Source: Chitinophagaceae bacterium (lineage in GTDB: Bacteria > Bacteroidota > Bacteroidia > Chitinophagales > Chitinophagaceae). From it: DNA of 64,000 nucleotides. Each line of letters starts with the position of its first letter. Within the stretch, counting starts at the first letter, position 1. Of this stretch, positions 25,484 through 34,544 are shown one piece after another. The notes beneath the pieces were generated by a model that did not search any database, was not told the DNA's origin, and was given only the letters and a program-made list of their open reading frames with translations. Made by a program: the position numbers and the translations under genes. Location of the stretch: assembly GCA_016720775.1 (NCBI GenBank), contig JADKJX010000005.1:1-64000 (forward strand), given 5' to 3'.

Positions 25484-26011
25484 CTACCAGCTACTGGTAA
25501 AATCTTTCATATAAAGAGGATAGTCTTTATTCTTATAGGCGCCTTCCCCAAAATACTTTACAGGAGCTTCCAGTTCAGAAGGCTTAAGATAACCGGAAAG
25601 AGGAGCCGGTTGTGCATCCAGCGTTGATAATAAAACAGTGGTTGGATAGCCTAACCGTCCTCCAAGCAAATAAACGGCAAGGTCATTAGCTCTGTAAGCA
25701 GGATTATAATTATATTTTTTATTGGCAAATTCTACCTGGGCAGTCGACTCTGCATTATACTTTACGGCATAAAAATTCTTGTTGATATAGTCTGCTACTT
25801 TATCATTGCTGTATGTTTCCCTGTCCATTACTTTACACCAGCCACACCAGTCGGTATATACATCTATGATGATGGGCTTCGGATTTTTGGCATAGGCTGC
25901 ATGCAGTTCCGCAATGCTTAGCCAGTTTATTTTTTCTTTTTTTGGATCATTGAAAGAAACCAACAGAAAGGGTGCCGTTAAAATCAATAAAAAACCCAGA
26001 ACTTTATTCAT
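25484..26011 (-). CDS. Exported thioredoxin-like protein
   Basis: A signal peptide (MNKVLGFLLILTAPFLLVSF) precedes a thioredoxin fold whose active site is DWCGWCKVMDRETY, a CGWC variant of CxxC (Thioredoxin_7/DUF255-like). KPIIIDVYTDWC is the expected strand before it, and GYPTTVLLS carries the cis-Pro loop. The 175-residue protein probably acts as a thiol reductase or disulfide-handling protein in the periplasm. Its partner is unknown. It is divergent from ubiX. Confidence 0.85.
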   Translation of the reverse strand: MNKVLGFLLILTAPFLLVSFNDPKKEKINWLSIAELHAAYAKNPKPIIIDVYTDWCGWCKVMDRETYSNDKVADYINKNFYAVKYNAESTAQVEFANKKYNYNPAYRANDLAVYLLGGRLGYPTTVLLSTLDAQPAPLSGYLKPSELEAPVKYFGEGAYKNKDYPLYMKDFTSSW

Positions 26012-26034
26012 AGTTTATTTGTTTGTAGCTTAGG

Positions 26035-26042
26035 CAAAGTTA
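26035..26042 (-). promoter_or_regulatory. -7 box of the thioredoxin-like gene
   Basis: Minus-strand TAACTTTG matches TAnnTTTG, 24 bases upstream of the start codon. Confidence 0.45.
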
Positions 26043-26050
26043 AACGGAAA

Positions 26051-26611
26051 ATGATGAAAAAAATTGTCGTGACGGTTACTGGTGCAAGCGGTTCGGTATA
26101 TGCCGGTTTACTATTGAAAAAACTGGTTTTGTATAAGGACCAGTGGCAGGAATTATCAGTAGTGATGACGGAAAATGCGAAAGAAGTGTGGAAAATTGAA
26201 CTGGGAAACGAAGAATTCAGCAGCCTGCCCGTGAAATTTTACCAGCAGCAGGATTTTAATGCGCCCTTTGCATCCGGCTCGGGGCAATACGACACCATGA
26301 TCATCATTCCCTGCAGTATGGGAACTTTGGGACGGATCGCTTCCGGCATTTCCAATGACCTTATCAGCCGGGCGGCGGATGTGGTTTTAAAAGAAAGAAG
26401 AAAACTCATTTGTGTGATAAGGGATACACCCTACAACCTCATTCATATACGCAATATGGAAACCGTTACCCTGGCGGGGGGCATCATTTGCCCGGCCACA
26501 CCATCTTTTTACAGCAAACCTCAAACAATAGAAGAAGTAGCCGCCACGGTTGTTGACCGGGTGCTTGATTTGGCGGGGATTGATATTAAAACCTATCGTT
26601 GGGGCAAATAA
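26051..26611 (+). CDS. ubiX: UbiX-family flavin prenyltransferase
   Basis: UbiX joins a dimethylallyl group to reduced FMN to make prenyl-FMN, the cofactor of UbiD-type decarboxylases. The flavoprotein motif TVTGASGSVYAGLLLKKL opens the protein, PCSMGTLGRIASGISNDLISRAADV is the subunit-core motif, and RDTPYNLIHIRNM and CPATPSFY match the substrate-binding region. At 186 residues it is complete. No ubiD gene is in the window. In this lineage the pair would serve menaquinone-type or aromatic acid decarboxylation, which is inference. Confidence 0.92.
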   Translation: MMKKIVVTVTGASGSVYAGLLLKKLVLYKDQWQELSVVMTENAKEVWKIELGNEEFSSLPVKFYQQQDFNAPFASGSGQYDTMIIIPCSMGTLGRIASGISNDLISRAADVVLKERRKLICVIRDTPYNLIHIRNMETVTLAGGIICPATPSFYSKPQTIEEVAATVVDRVLDLAGIDIKTYRWGK

Positions 26612-26646
26612 AAACGTCCAGCCTCAGGCTGGACGGTATAAAATAT

Positions 26647-26672
26647 TTTCTGTGCTTCCGTGTTTCTGTGGC
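26647..26672. repeat. Word-like repeat, inverted copy of the 631-656 element
   Basis: TTTCTGTGCTTCCGTGTTTC and following bases are the reverse complement, with a few mismatches, of the repeat at 631-656. It lies between the convergent ubiX and lolA stops. Confidence 0.6.
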
Positions 26673-26677
26673 AATCT

Positions 26678-27334
26678 TTACCGAAGATCAACGATCTCCA
26701 TCCCCGGGTAATTCTTCTGGTCAAATACAAAGGTTGCATCTGTAATATTTCCGGTAGTATTCATTCCGCTCACCGTATATGTATAGCGGTTGCCGGCTTT
26801 TTCAAACACCTTGGTAGAAGTAATGGTTTTCGTGGCCTTGTTGATATAAACGATCACTTTGTGAAAAAGTTTCGACTTATCAATGGGCGTTAATTCAATT
26901 TCCTGTATGCCCTTTGCATCACTGTTCAGTTTATATAAAAAATCCTTGTCGTAGAAATTAGTAAATAGCTTTTGCGGAGTGATGGTATTGTTTGAAGGAT
27001 CAAGTTTGCTGATGGTAACTTCTTTGGCTGCTTTGTCAACAGTCCACACATTACTGCCGTCGCAATAAATTTCCTGGCCGGTAACATTGATGCGGTACTT
27101 GGTGCCTTTCATGAAAACCGTTCCGGATTTATTGCCCATTACCTTATTGCTGCTGTTCTCGATCTTTAAACTGAATTTAGACTGAACTGATTTGAAGGTT
27201 TTGAATTTGGCACTCACGGCGTCGAGAATTTTTTTTGCTTCCGGGTCGCTGCTGCCCATTGATTTGGGAGGCTGTGCTGCAATCGTTAGAACCAATACCG
27301 TCATCGCCAGAACCACACTGAGAATTTTCTTCAT
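26678..27334 (-). CDS. lolA: Outer-membrane lipoprotein carrier protein
   Basis: LolA shuttles lipoproteins across the periplasm from the LolCDE complex to the outer membrane. A signal peptide (MKKILSVVLAMTVLVLTIAAQ) is followed by the LolA-like half-barrel, with KSVQSKFSLKIE near the start and GTKYRINVTGQEIYCDGSNVWTVD at the centre of the fold. At 218 residues it fits the family. It stands alone between a repeat and a divergent gene. Confidence 0.85.
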   Translation of the reverse strand: MKKILSVVLAMTVLVLTIAAQPPKSMGSSDPEAKKILDAVSAKFKTFKSVQSKFSLKIENSSNKVMGNKSGTVFMKGTKYRINVTGQEIYCDGSNVWTVDKAAKEVTISKLDPSNNTITPQKLFTNFYDKDFLYKLNSDAKGIQEIELTPIDKSKLFHKVIVYINKATKTITSTKVFEKAGNRYTYTVSGMNTTGNITDATFVFDQKNYPGMEIVDLR

Positions 27335-27378
27335 TTTGCTTGTTTAGTGTAAAAAATCGGTCGCTTTTAAAACGCTTG

Positions 27379-27386
27379 CAAAGATA
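27379..27386 (-). promoter_or_regulatory. -7 box of lolA
   Basis: Minus-strand TATCTTTG matches TAnnTTTG, 45 bases upstream of the lolA start. Confidence 0.45.
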
Positions 27387-27572
27387 TGACAATGGATGCT
27401 CTCTGGCAACCTATGTTTAATAGTGGTTTCTAATAAACTGTTAATGTGCCTGCGTGGGAGAAATAACCATCCGCAGACTTCGTTATTCCGTCAAAGAATA
27501 GCTATTTTGCAACCCTTCAACTTCAACTCCGCTTTTGATCCCTCTTTAGCAACATTCTAATGTTATTTTAAT

Positions 27573-28778
27573 ATGGAAAAAAATATTGCTGTCTCCCAAA
27601 GGGAGCATTATGAACCTTCGCAGTTCACAGAGTTCTTATGGTGGTTATCCACTGCCGAAAAAGAAATACTGGTTGATTCGGTCATCGACCGCAACCGTTA
27701 CCGCATCATCGGTATGACGGTACTGGGCACCTGGGCCTTTGCAACATTTACCTGGACGTATTTCTTCAGCACCATTGTGGATTCGGTCTTTATTGCAGCA
27801 GCGCTTGGGTTGTTCATGGGATTTATCATCCTCACCATTGACCGGGCGCTTATAAAAGGCATTACAAAGTTCAATAAGCGGAAGTTTGCCCCGCTTTTAT
27901 TCCGGGGATTGCTTGCATTAACCATCGGCACTTTTATGGCGCAACCTGCTGTGTTGTATATGTTCGATAAGGAAATAAAACTGCAGACCTCCCTCGATAA
28001 TGAAAAAAAGAAAATGCAGAAGCAACAGGAACTGGAAACGCTTTTTAAAATTCAGAAAGAAACGCTCACAAAACAAAACGCTGCTATTAAAAACGAACTG
28101 GCTTTAAAATACGGTGCAGTTTCCAAAGCAAGAGAAAATTTTTTAGCAGAGACCGATGGCAGTGGCGGTACCGGCAAGATCGGGATAAAAGATATTGCCA
28201 TTGCCAAGCGGAATGAATATCAAAAACTGGATGGTGAGTATCAATCGCTGTTGAAAGAAAGTCAGCCTAAACTGGATAGCACGGATGTTGCATTGAAAGA
28301 GATCGACAATAAAATGAAAGCGGAAGAAGCGAATTTTGCCTCATACCTCAACAATGGCTTTTTAACCAGGGTGGAAGCGTTGAATAATTTGGTAAAGGAT
28401 AATGATGCACTGGCCTTTCGTTATTACCTCATCGTATTTATATTGATGCTGATCGAACTGATGCCGGTGATCGCAAAAACGATGTTGCCCTCCGGCAGTT
28501 ACGATGAAAAAGTGATGCTGCGGGAAGAAATGGAAATTTCTCTTGCAAATACCAATATCAAAAAGGAGCAGCAACTAAAAGAATTGTACAACCAACTGGC
28601 ATTTGAAAGCGACTCAGAAGCCATTACTGCCTTTTTCTCTATGAGCAAGGATGACCGCTATGAAAAAATGAAAGCCTTCAGCAAAAAATGGAAGGAAGAA
28701 AATCACCAGACCTTCGACGGGCTTTGGGAGAAGATGAAAAAGAGATACTCACCAAGCAGGAGAATTGATTCGCTTTAA
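27573..28778 (+). CDS. DUF4407 membrane protein
   Basis: This 401-residue protein has the DUF4407 signature FTEFLWWLSTAEKEIL at the N-terminus. Paired membrane segments follow at about 50-70 and 75-95 (with FIILTIDRALIKG between them and the next), a third near 115-135, a long charged coiled-coil stretch from about 140 to 260, and a last membrane segment at about 285-310 (YLIVFILMLIELMPV). The C-terminal 90 residues are charged and cytoplasmic or periplasmic. The coiled coil suggests a structural or scaffold role. No biochemical function is known for the family. Confidence 0.8.
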   Translation: MEKNIAVSQREHYEPSQFTEFLWWLSTAEKEILVDSVIDRNRYRIIGMTVLGTWAFATFTWTYFFSTIVDSVFIAAALGLFMGFIILTIDRALIKGITKFNKRKFAPLLFRGLLALTIGTFMAQPAVLYMFDKEIKLQTSLDNEKKKMQKQQELETLFKIQKETLTKQNAAIKNELALKYGAVSKARENFLAETDGSGGTGKIGIKDIAIAKRNEYQKLDGEYQSLLKESQPKLDSTDVALKEIDNKMKAEEANFASYLNNGFLTRVEALNNLVKDNDALAFRYYLIVFILMLIELMPVIAKTMLPSGSYDEKVMLREEMEISLANTNIKKEQQLKELYNQLAFESDSEAITAFFSMSKDDRYEKMKAFSKKWKEENHQTFDGLWEKMKKRYSPSRRIDSL

Positions 28779-28842
28779 AGTGGAGTGGCCAACTTAAAAG
28801 CATAAATGCCCCGGTCATTTTAACCCGATTCAAATTTTTCAC

Positions 28843-28850
28843 TATTTTTG
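28843..28850 (+). promoter_or_regulatory. -7 box of mutS
   Basis: TATTTTTG matches TAnnTTTG, 28 bases upstream of the preferred mutS ATG at 28878. A small CCCG/CGGG stem lies between them. Confidence 0.5.
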
Positions 28851-28877
28851 CCGCCTCCCGACCAACCGGGAAAAGCT

Positions 28878-31477
28878 ATGGCGAAAGCAACTGCAGAAAC
28901 TCCCTTAATGCAACAACACAATGCTATCAAGGCCAGGTACCCTGATGCCATTTTGCTTTTTAGGGTGGGTGATTTTTATGAAACTTTCGGCCAGGATGCC
29001 ATCACTACTTCTTCGGTACTGGGCATTACATTAACCAAACGAAATAACGGAAACCCGGCTGCATCCGAACTGGCAGGCTTTCCTCACCATGCACTGGATA
29101 CCTATTTACACAAACTGGTTAAAGCGGGCTATCGTGTTGCCATCTGCGACCAGTTGGAAGATCCCAAACTTGCAAAGGGAATTGTAAAACGGGGCGTAAC
29201 AGAATTGGTAACCCCCGGCGTTGCTACCAGCGACAAATTACTGGAACACAACAGTAATAATTTTCTGGCTGCCCTTCATTTTGAAAATGAAAGGATCGGC
29301 ATCGCATTTTTAGACATCAGTACGGGTGAATTTTTTATAGCCGAAGGCGATAAGGAATATGCCGATAAATTACTGCAGAGCCTCAAGCCTGCTGAAGTTA
29401 TTTTTCAGCGCAGCCAGCAAAAATATTTTAAAGAGAACTTCGGCTCTAAGTTTTTTACCTACACATTGGAAGAATGGATATTTGCTGAAGCCTATGCAAC
29501 AGAAAGTTTATTGAAACATTTTGGCACACACAGTTTGAAAGGTTTCGGCATTGAAGGAGTGAAAACGGGCATCATTGCTGCCGGCGCTATCCTTCACTAT
29601 TTAAAAGATACGGAACATCCCAACCTTGGCCACATCACTTCCATACAACGGATAGACCGGGAGGAACATTTGTGGATGGACCGCTTTACCATCCGCAACC
29701 TGGAATTATTTGGCGGCGCAGATGGAAGTAATACGCTGCTGAAAGTTTTGGATAATACCGTTTCTGCAATGGGTGCCAGGTTATTAAAGCGATGGATGGT
29801 ATTGCCACTGAACAGCATTGCAAAGATCAACGAGCGACTGCATACGGTTGAATACCTGATAAAAGAAGTTGACCAGCGGAATAAGATTTCGCAGTACATA
29901 AAACAGGCAGGTGATGTGGAGCGGCTGGTGAGTAAAGTGCCGTTGAAAAAAGTGAACCCGAGGGAAGTGCTGCAGATCGCCAAAGGCCTTCAGCAAACAG
30001 AACTGATAAAATCGCTCTGCGAAAATTCGGCAAATGATTATTTAAAACGATTGGGTGATTCGCTGAATCCCTGCAAATACATTTTAGATAAGATCCTTAA
30101 AGAGATCAATGAAAATCCCCAGCTGCTGCATCAAAGGCTGGTGATTGCAGCTGGGGTGAATGATGAACTGGATGCACTGAGAAAGATCTCCAGCGGCGGT
30201 AAAGACTACCTGATCGAACTGCAGCAAAAAGAGGCATTGGCAACCGGTATCTCTTCTTTAAAAATAAGTTTCAACAATGTGTTTGGTTATTACCTGGAAG
30301 TGACGCATGCACACAAAACAAAGGTACCCGATACCTGGATACGCAAACAGACATTGGTGAATGCCGAACGTTATATTACCCCTGAGTTAAAAGAATACGA
30401 AGAAAAATTATTGGGGCAGAAGATAAGATGTTACAAATAGAATTACAACTGTTTGAGCAATTATTAAATGAGCTGCAGGATTATATCAGTCCCATGCAGG
30501 TCAATGGACATGTGATGGCCATTATAGATTGCCTTTGTTGTTTCGCCAATAACGCCATGCATTTCAATTATAAAAAGCCCGCCATTACTGATGATTTTAT
30601 CCTGGATATAAAAGACAGTCGCCACCCGGTGATAGAAAGGAACCTGCCGCCGGGAGAAGCATACATTGCCAATGATATTTATTTAGACCCTGCCACGCAA
30701 CAGATCATCATCCTCACCGGGCCCAACATGAGTGGTAAGAGCGCTGTGCTTCGGCAGACCGCTTTGATCACCTTAATGGCGCACATGGGAAGTTTTGTCC
30801 CCGCAAGCGATGCAAAAATCTCACTCACCGATAAAATATTTACCCGGGTAGGAGCCAGCGATAATTTGAGTGGTGGTGAAAGCACCTTTATGGTAGAGAT
30901 GAATGAAACGGCCAGCATCATCAACAACCTTACAAAACGAAGTTTGATATTACTGGATGAGATCGGGAGAGGAACATCTACTTACGATGGTATCAGCATA
31001 GCCTGGAGCATTGCTGAATTCCTGCACAATTCACCGCATCAGCCCAAAACATTATTTGCCACGCATTACCACGAGTTGAATGAACTGGAAAATAAATTCT
31101 CAGGAATTAAAAATTTTCACGTTACCAATAAAGAGGTTGGCAATAAAATAATCTTCCTGCGAAAACTTGCCCCCGGTGGCAGTACGCATAGTTTTGGTAT
31201 TCATGTGGCCCGTATGGCCGGCATGCCGCCGGCATTGATAGAACGGGCCAATGAGATATTAAAACAACTGGAAGACAGCCGGGAAGCAGGCAGTGCCGTA
31301 AACCTTGATGAGAACATAAAAAAACTGTCAACCCCTAAAATGCAGCTCAGCATTTTTGATGCACACTCCATTACATTCGATGAGATAAGAAAATTATTGG
31401 AAGAAGTGGATATCAACCGCCTCACCCCGGTGGAAGCTTTATTGAAACTACAGGAGATCAAGGGAAAAGTGAAGTAA
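28878..31477 (+). CDS. mutS: DNA mismatch repair protein MutS, split by one frameshift
   Basis: MutS recognises base mismatches and recruits MutL. The N-terminal mismatch-binding domain has LLFRVGDFYETFGQDA, with the Phe-x-Glu of the mismatch wedge. The ATPase domain has Walker A GPNMSGKSAVLRQ and LLDEIGRGTSTYDG, with FATHYHEL after it. One protein of about 866 residues is expected. The frame changes near 30417-30420, where TTGGGGCA gives a stop after GQKIRCYK; one more G restores YEEKLLGAEDKMLQIEL. The break is in a G run and both halves are otherwise perfect, so a base-calling deletion is the best explanation. A TTG at 28848 could lengthen the N-terminus, but MAKATAETPLMQQ fits the family. 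Confidence 0.93.
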
Positions 31478-31600
31478 GCAATAAAAGCTGCAGTTGCTTG
31501 TGTAATTGTTCCGGTTTCTTCATCAAACCTGTTAAAATCATATTAACACTTGCAGCGTAAAGACAATATAACGGGTCTTTATTATAATTTTACCGCACTT

Positions 31601-33646
31601 ATGATCAGGAAAATCTTTACTCTTCTATTAGTTTTTATTTCTTTTGTTTCAGGAGCTTATGCTCAAACATGCTCATTGCCGGGGATGACCCCTTCCAATG
31701 CCATTCCGGTATGTGGTACTTCTGTTTTTCACCAGGATAGGGTGGACAATTGCACCGGACCCAATGTGGCCCAGAACGGTTGTCCCATTGGGGCATCATC
31801 CTCAAGTTCTTACTGGTATAAATTCACCTGTTATCAAACGGGTACTTTAGGATTTTTGATCAGTGGCATTTCAAGTACAGACGATTATGATTGGGTCCTG
31901 TTTGATATCACGGGGCAAAATCCAAATGATGTTTTTTCTAACCCGGCATTGGCAATTTCTATAAATCTTTATGGGGCAGGCAGTGGGCCTGCACCATATC
32001 CTGAATCACCTACCGGTTGTAAGGCAGGCGCTGCAGGAAACATTCATTGCGAGGGATCAGCCGGCGGAAATACACCTTTCAATGCAATGCCAACGATAAC
32101 GATTGGTCATGATTACCTGCTCATGGTTACAAACTGGACGAGGAGTACAACGGGTTATGACCTTAGTTTTACCGGTGGAACTGCCAGTATCACAGATCCC
32201 AAGGAGCCCCACCTGGTTAGTGCAAAAGCGGCCTGCGACGGTACCAGCACCACCATTAAGGTTAATAAAAGAATGAAATGCAACAGTCTTACAGCCAGTG
32301 GTTCTGAATTTTCCATCACACCCCCGCTGGCTAATGTGATCGCTGCTTCCGGCTTTGGATGCAGCAGCGGTTTTGATATGGATTCCCTTACATTAACCCT
32401 GGATGCGCCATTACCCCCGGGTACCTATACGATCACCATAAACAAAGGAACCGATAATAATACGATCAGGGATGCCTGTGACCGGGAGATACCTGTTGGA
32501 GAAAATATCCAGTTGATCGTTTACCCGTTGATACCAACACCCATGGACAGCCTTACCAAACCAGGCTGTTCGCCCGATGAACTGCAACTGGTGTTCCGCA
32601 AGAATATGAAGTGCAACAGCATTGCTGCAGACGGAAGTGATTTTTTTATTACGATGATATCCGGTACGGCACCGGTTACAGTTATTGGAGCCACGGGCAG
32701 CTGTTCGGCCGATGGATTAACACCCATCATCAAAGTAAAACTTTCTGCGCCCATACAAACAAAAGGTACTTACCGCCTGGAATTACGAACCGGAACCGAT
32801 AATAATACCATTGGCGATGAGTGCAGCCAGTTTACCCCGGCCGGCTCATTTCTGCTGTTCAATACCAAGGATACAGTGAATGCCGATTTTACCTACAACA
32901 TAATATACGGTTGCCAGCGGGATACCATTAATTATATCCACGACGGAAGAAATGAAGTGAATATATGGAAATGGAATTTTGATAACCTCCGCAGCAGCCG
33001 CCTGCAGAGTCCGTCCATTATTTATGGCTCATTCGGGTTAAAGCATACGCAACTGATCGTGTCTAACGGTGTGTGCAGCGATACCAGCGCCATCATCCCT
33101 ATATTGCTGGATAACGAACTGAATGCCGACTTTGAAACAAATGCCGTGATATGCCCCAACGACCTCGCCGTGTTTAAAGACAACAGCATCGGGCATATTG
33201 TTTCGTGGAGCTGGGATTTTGGAAATGGCAATACCAGCAACCTGCAATCGCCACCATCGCAATCATACCTTACCACATCCACTACCAGAAATGTGTATCC
33301 AAGGCTGATCATTCAAAATAATCTTGGCTGTTTTGATACGGCCATTCAGAAAATAATAGTGCCCAACAGCTGTTACATTGCCGTGCCCAATGCCTTTACA
33401 CCAAATGGCGACGGACTGAATGATTATCTCTACCCGTTGAATGCCTATAAAGCAATGAACCTCCACTTCCGTGTTTATAACAGGGTTGGGCAATTGGTTT
33501 TTGAAACCCGTGACTGGACAAATAAATGGGATGGTACTTTCAAAGGCCAGGGCGCCGACCTGGGAACCTATGTTTGGATACTGCAGTACATCAATGTAGC
33601 GGGTAAACAGGTGGAGCAGAAAGGAACAACGATATTGATGAGATGA
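31601..33646 (+). CDS. Secreted T9SS cargo with Ig/PKD modules and gliding-type C-terminal domain
   Basis: The 681-residue product has a signal peptide (MIRKIFTLLLVFISFVSGAYAQ; ATG at 31601, rejecting an upstream TTG). Next is a Cys-rich beta-sandwich (about 23-205), two homologous Ig-like repeats with the words KRMKCNSLTASGSEF and KNMKCNSIAADGSDF (about 210-420, each closing with TDNNTI), and PKD-like modules (IWKWNFDN, SWSWDFGNGNTSN). The C-terminus has NAFTPNGDGLNDYL and YNRVGQLVFETRDW, the type B sorting domain with its NGDG loop. It should be exported by the type IX system, probably as an adhesin-like surface protein. Confidence 0.87.
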   Translation: MIRKIFTLLLVFISFVSGAYAQTCSLPGMTPSNAIPVCGTSVFHQDRVDNCTGPNVAQNGCPIGASSSSSYWYKFTCYQTGTLGFLISGISSTDDYDWVLFDITGQNPNDVFSNPALAISINLYGAGSGPAPYPESPTGCKAGAAGNIHCEGSAGGNTPFNAMPTITIGHDYLLMVTNWTRSTTGYDLSFTGGTASITDPKEPHLVSAKAACDGTSTTIKVNKRMKCNSLTASGSEFSITPPLANVIAASGFGCSSGFDMDSLTLTLDAPLPPGTYTITINKGTDNNTIRDACDREIPVGENIQLIVYPLIPTPMDSLTKPGCSPDELQLVFRKNMKCNSIAADGSDFFITMISGTAPVTVIGATGSCSADGLTPIIKVKLSAPIQTKGTYRLELRTGTDNNTIGDECSQFTPAGSFLLFNTKDTVNADFTYNIIYGCQRDTINYIHDGRNEVNIWKWNFDNLRSSRLQSPSIIYGSFGLKHTQLIVSNGVCSDTSAIIPILLDNELNADFETNAVICPNDLAVFKDNSIGHIVSWSWDFGNGNTSNLQSPPSQSYLTTSTTRNVYPRLIIQNNLGCFDTAIQKIIVPNSCYIAVPNAFTPNGDGLNDYLYPLNAYKAMNLHFRVYNRVGQLVFETRDWTNKWDGTFKGQGADLGTYVWILQYINVAGKQVEQKGTTILMR

Positions 33647-33711
33647 TGATGCTTGAGATTCATGCGGGTCCTGTTGCTTTTAAGAATACTTGATAGTTGA
33701 ACTCCGTCGGT

Positions 33712-33787
33712 CATCTTGAATCCGATATCTCGAATCCTGTACCTCGAATCCTGTATCCTGAATCCTGTATCCTGAATCTTGCATCCC
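33712..33787. repeat. Tandem word repeat of GAATCCTGTATCCT units
   Basis: Roughly eight degenerate 7-8 base words (CTCGAATC, CTGTATC, CTGAATC) follow each other between the T9SS cargo gene and a convergent gene. The most regular part repeats GAATCCTGTATCCT twice. A related word array is at 49325-49378. Confidence 0.7.
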
Positions 33788-33789
33788 GT

Positions 33790-34311
33790 TCACCTCCCCA
33801 ACATCTTCCGCTCATCCCTTTCTTCCCTTAGCATAGCGCCGAAATCCATTTTACGCAGCATTGTTTTTACCACCAGGGCGATGCGTTTTGTTTTTGTCGG
33901 CTCTGTCTTTGCCGATTCGATCCACTTGGTAAAATAATTACGATGGCTTTGTGGAAGTGAGTTGAAATATTTGAATGCTTCGGGTTCATCCTTCAGGCAT
34001 TCGATCAGTTCATTGGGTGGCAATATGGGCGACTTATCAATTTCCAGTTGCACATTTAATGTTGCACCCAGGCGTTTGCCCGTAGCTTTCCGTATCGCTG
34101 CATTGATGGGTATGATAAAGTCCCCTTCACCCATCGGGATCAGCGCTGTCTTCTCAATTTTAAGATCATCCAGTTTACCTTTTACCCGGTAAGATTTTTT
34201 TACGCCGGGATTTAATTTTTTTGCAACTTTAGCCGGTACTACAATATAGGTCCAGCCGGTCTTTTCACCTTGCTGGCCGAATTTAAGTATGGTGGCGGAG
34301 AAAGAGAGCAT
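33790..34311 (-). CDS. DUF1905 / YdeI-OmpD-associated family protein
   Basis: The 173-residue protein contains an N-terminal DUF1905 barrel-like domain (FSATILKFGQQGEKTGWTYI, VKGKLDDLKIEKTALIPMGEG), followed by the OmdA-like helical tail (LKDEPEAFKYFNSLPQSHRNYFTKWIESAKTEPTK). This two-part arrangement is common in Bacteroidota. The function is unknown; it is probably cytoplasmic. It is followed at once by a word-repeat array and converges with the T9SS cargo gene. Confidence 0.82.
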   Translation of the reverse strand: MLSFSATILKFGQQGEKTGWTYIVVPAKVAKKLNPGVKKSYRVKGKLDDLKIEKTALIPMGEGDFIIPINAAIRKATGKRLGATLNVQLEIDKSPILPPNELIECLKDEPEAFKYFNSLPQSHRNYFTKWIESAKTEPTKTKRIALVVKTMLRKMDFGAMLREERDERKMLGR

Positions 34312-34329
34312 GAGTACAAGATAAATAAA

Positions 34330-34374
34330 AGGTTTGAAAGGTTTAAGTCGTTTAAAACGTTTTAAGGTTTTGAA
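34330..34374. repeat. GTTTAAG-type word repeat
   Basis: GGTTTGAAAGGTTTAAGTCG, then TTTAAAACGTTTTAAGG, made of the same words as 17788-17863 and 48870-48953. It lies just upstream of the DUF1905 gene. Confidence 0.55.
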
Positions 34375-34490
34375 TCAGCAGTTTTTATTTACTTCGCTGA
34401 AGTTGGTATTTTTCACCAATATCGGCGGAGGTGGGTTGTGAGATTGAAGCGACGACCAACTGCAGCAAAGAAAACTTAGTTTTCATCAAT

Positions 34491-34520
34491 AAAAAACCAC
34501 CCGCCAATCAACGGATGGTT
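34491..34520 (-). terminator. Intrinsic terminator of the TonB-type receptor gene
   Basis: Minus strand: CCATCCG pairs with CGGGTGG (one G-T) and is followed by six T residues, about 25 bases after the stop at 34545. Confidence 0.7.
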
Positions 34521-34544
34521 TTACGAGATAAACTATAAGCATCT

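Noticed and set aside
28848..31477. Two separate MutS-like genes or subunits
   Set aside because: The pieces overlap by a few bases, each lacks what the other has, and one G restores a single standard protein.
33712..33787. CRISPR array
   Set aside because: The units are 7-14 bases, degenerate and without spacers, and no cas gene is near.
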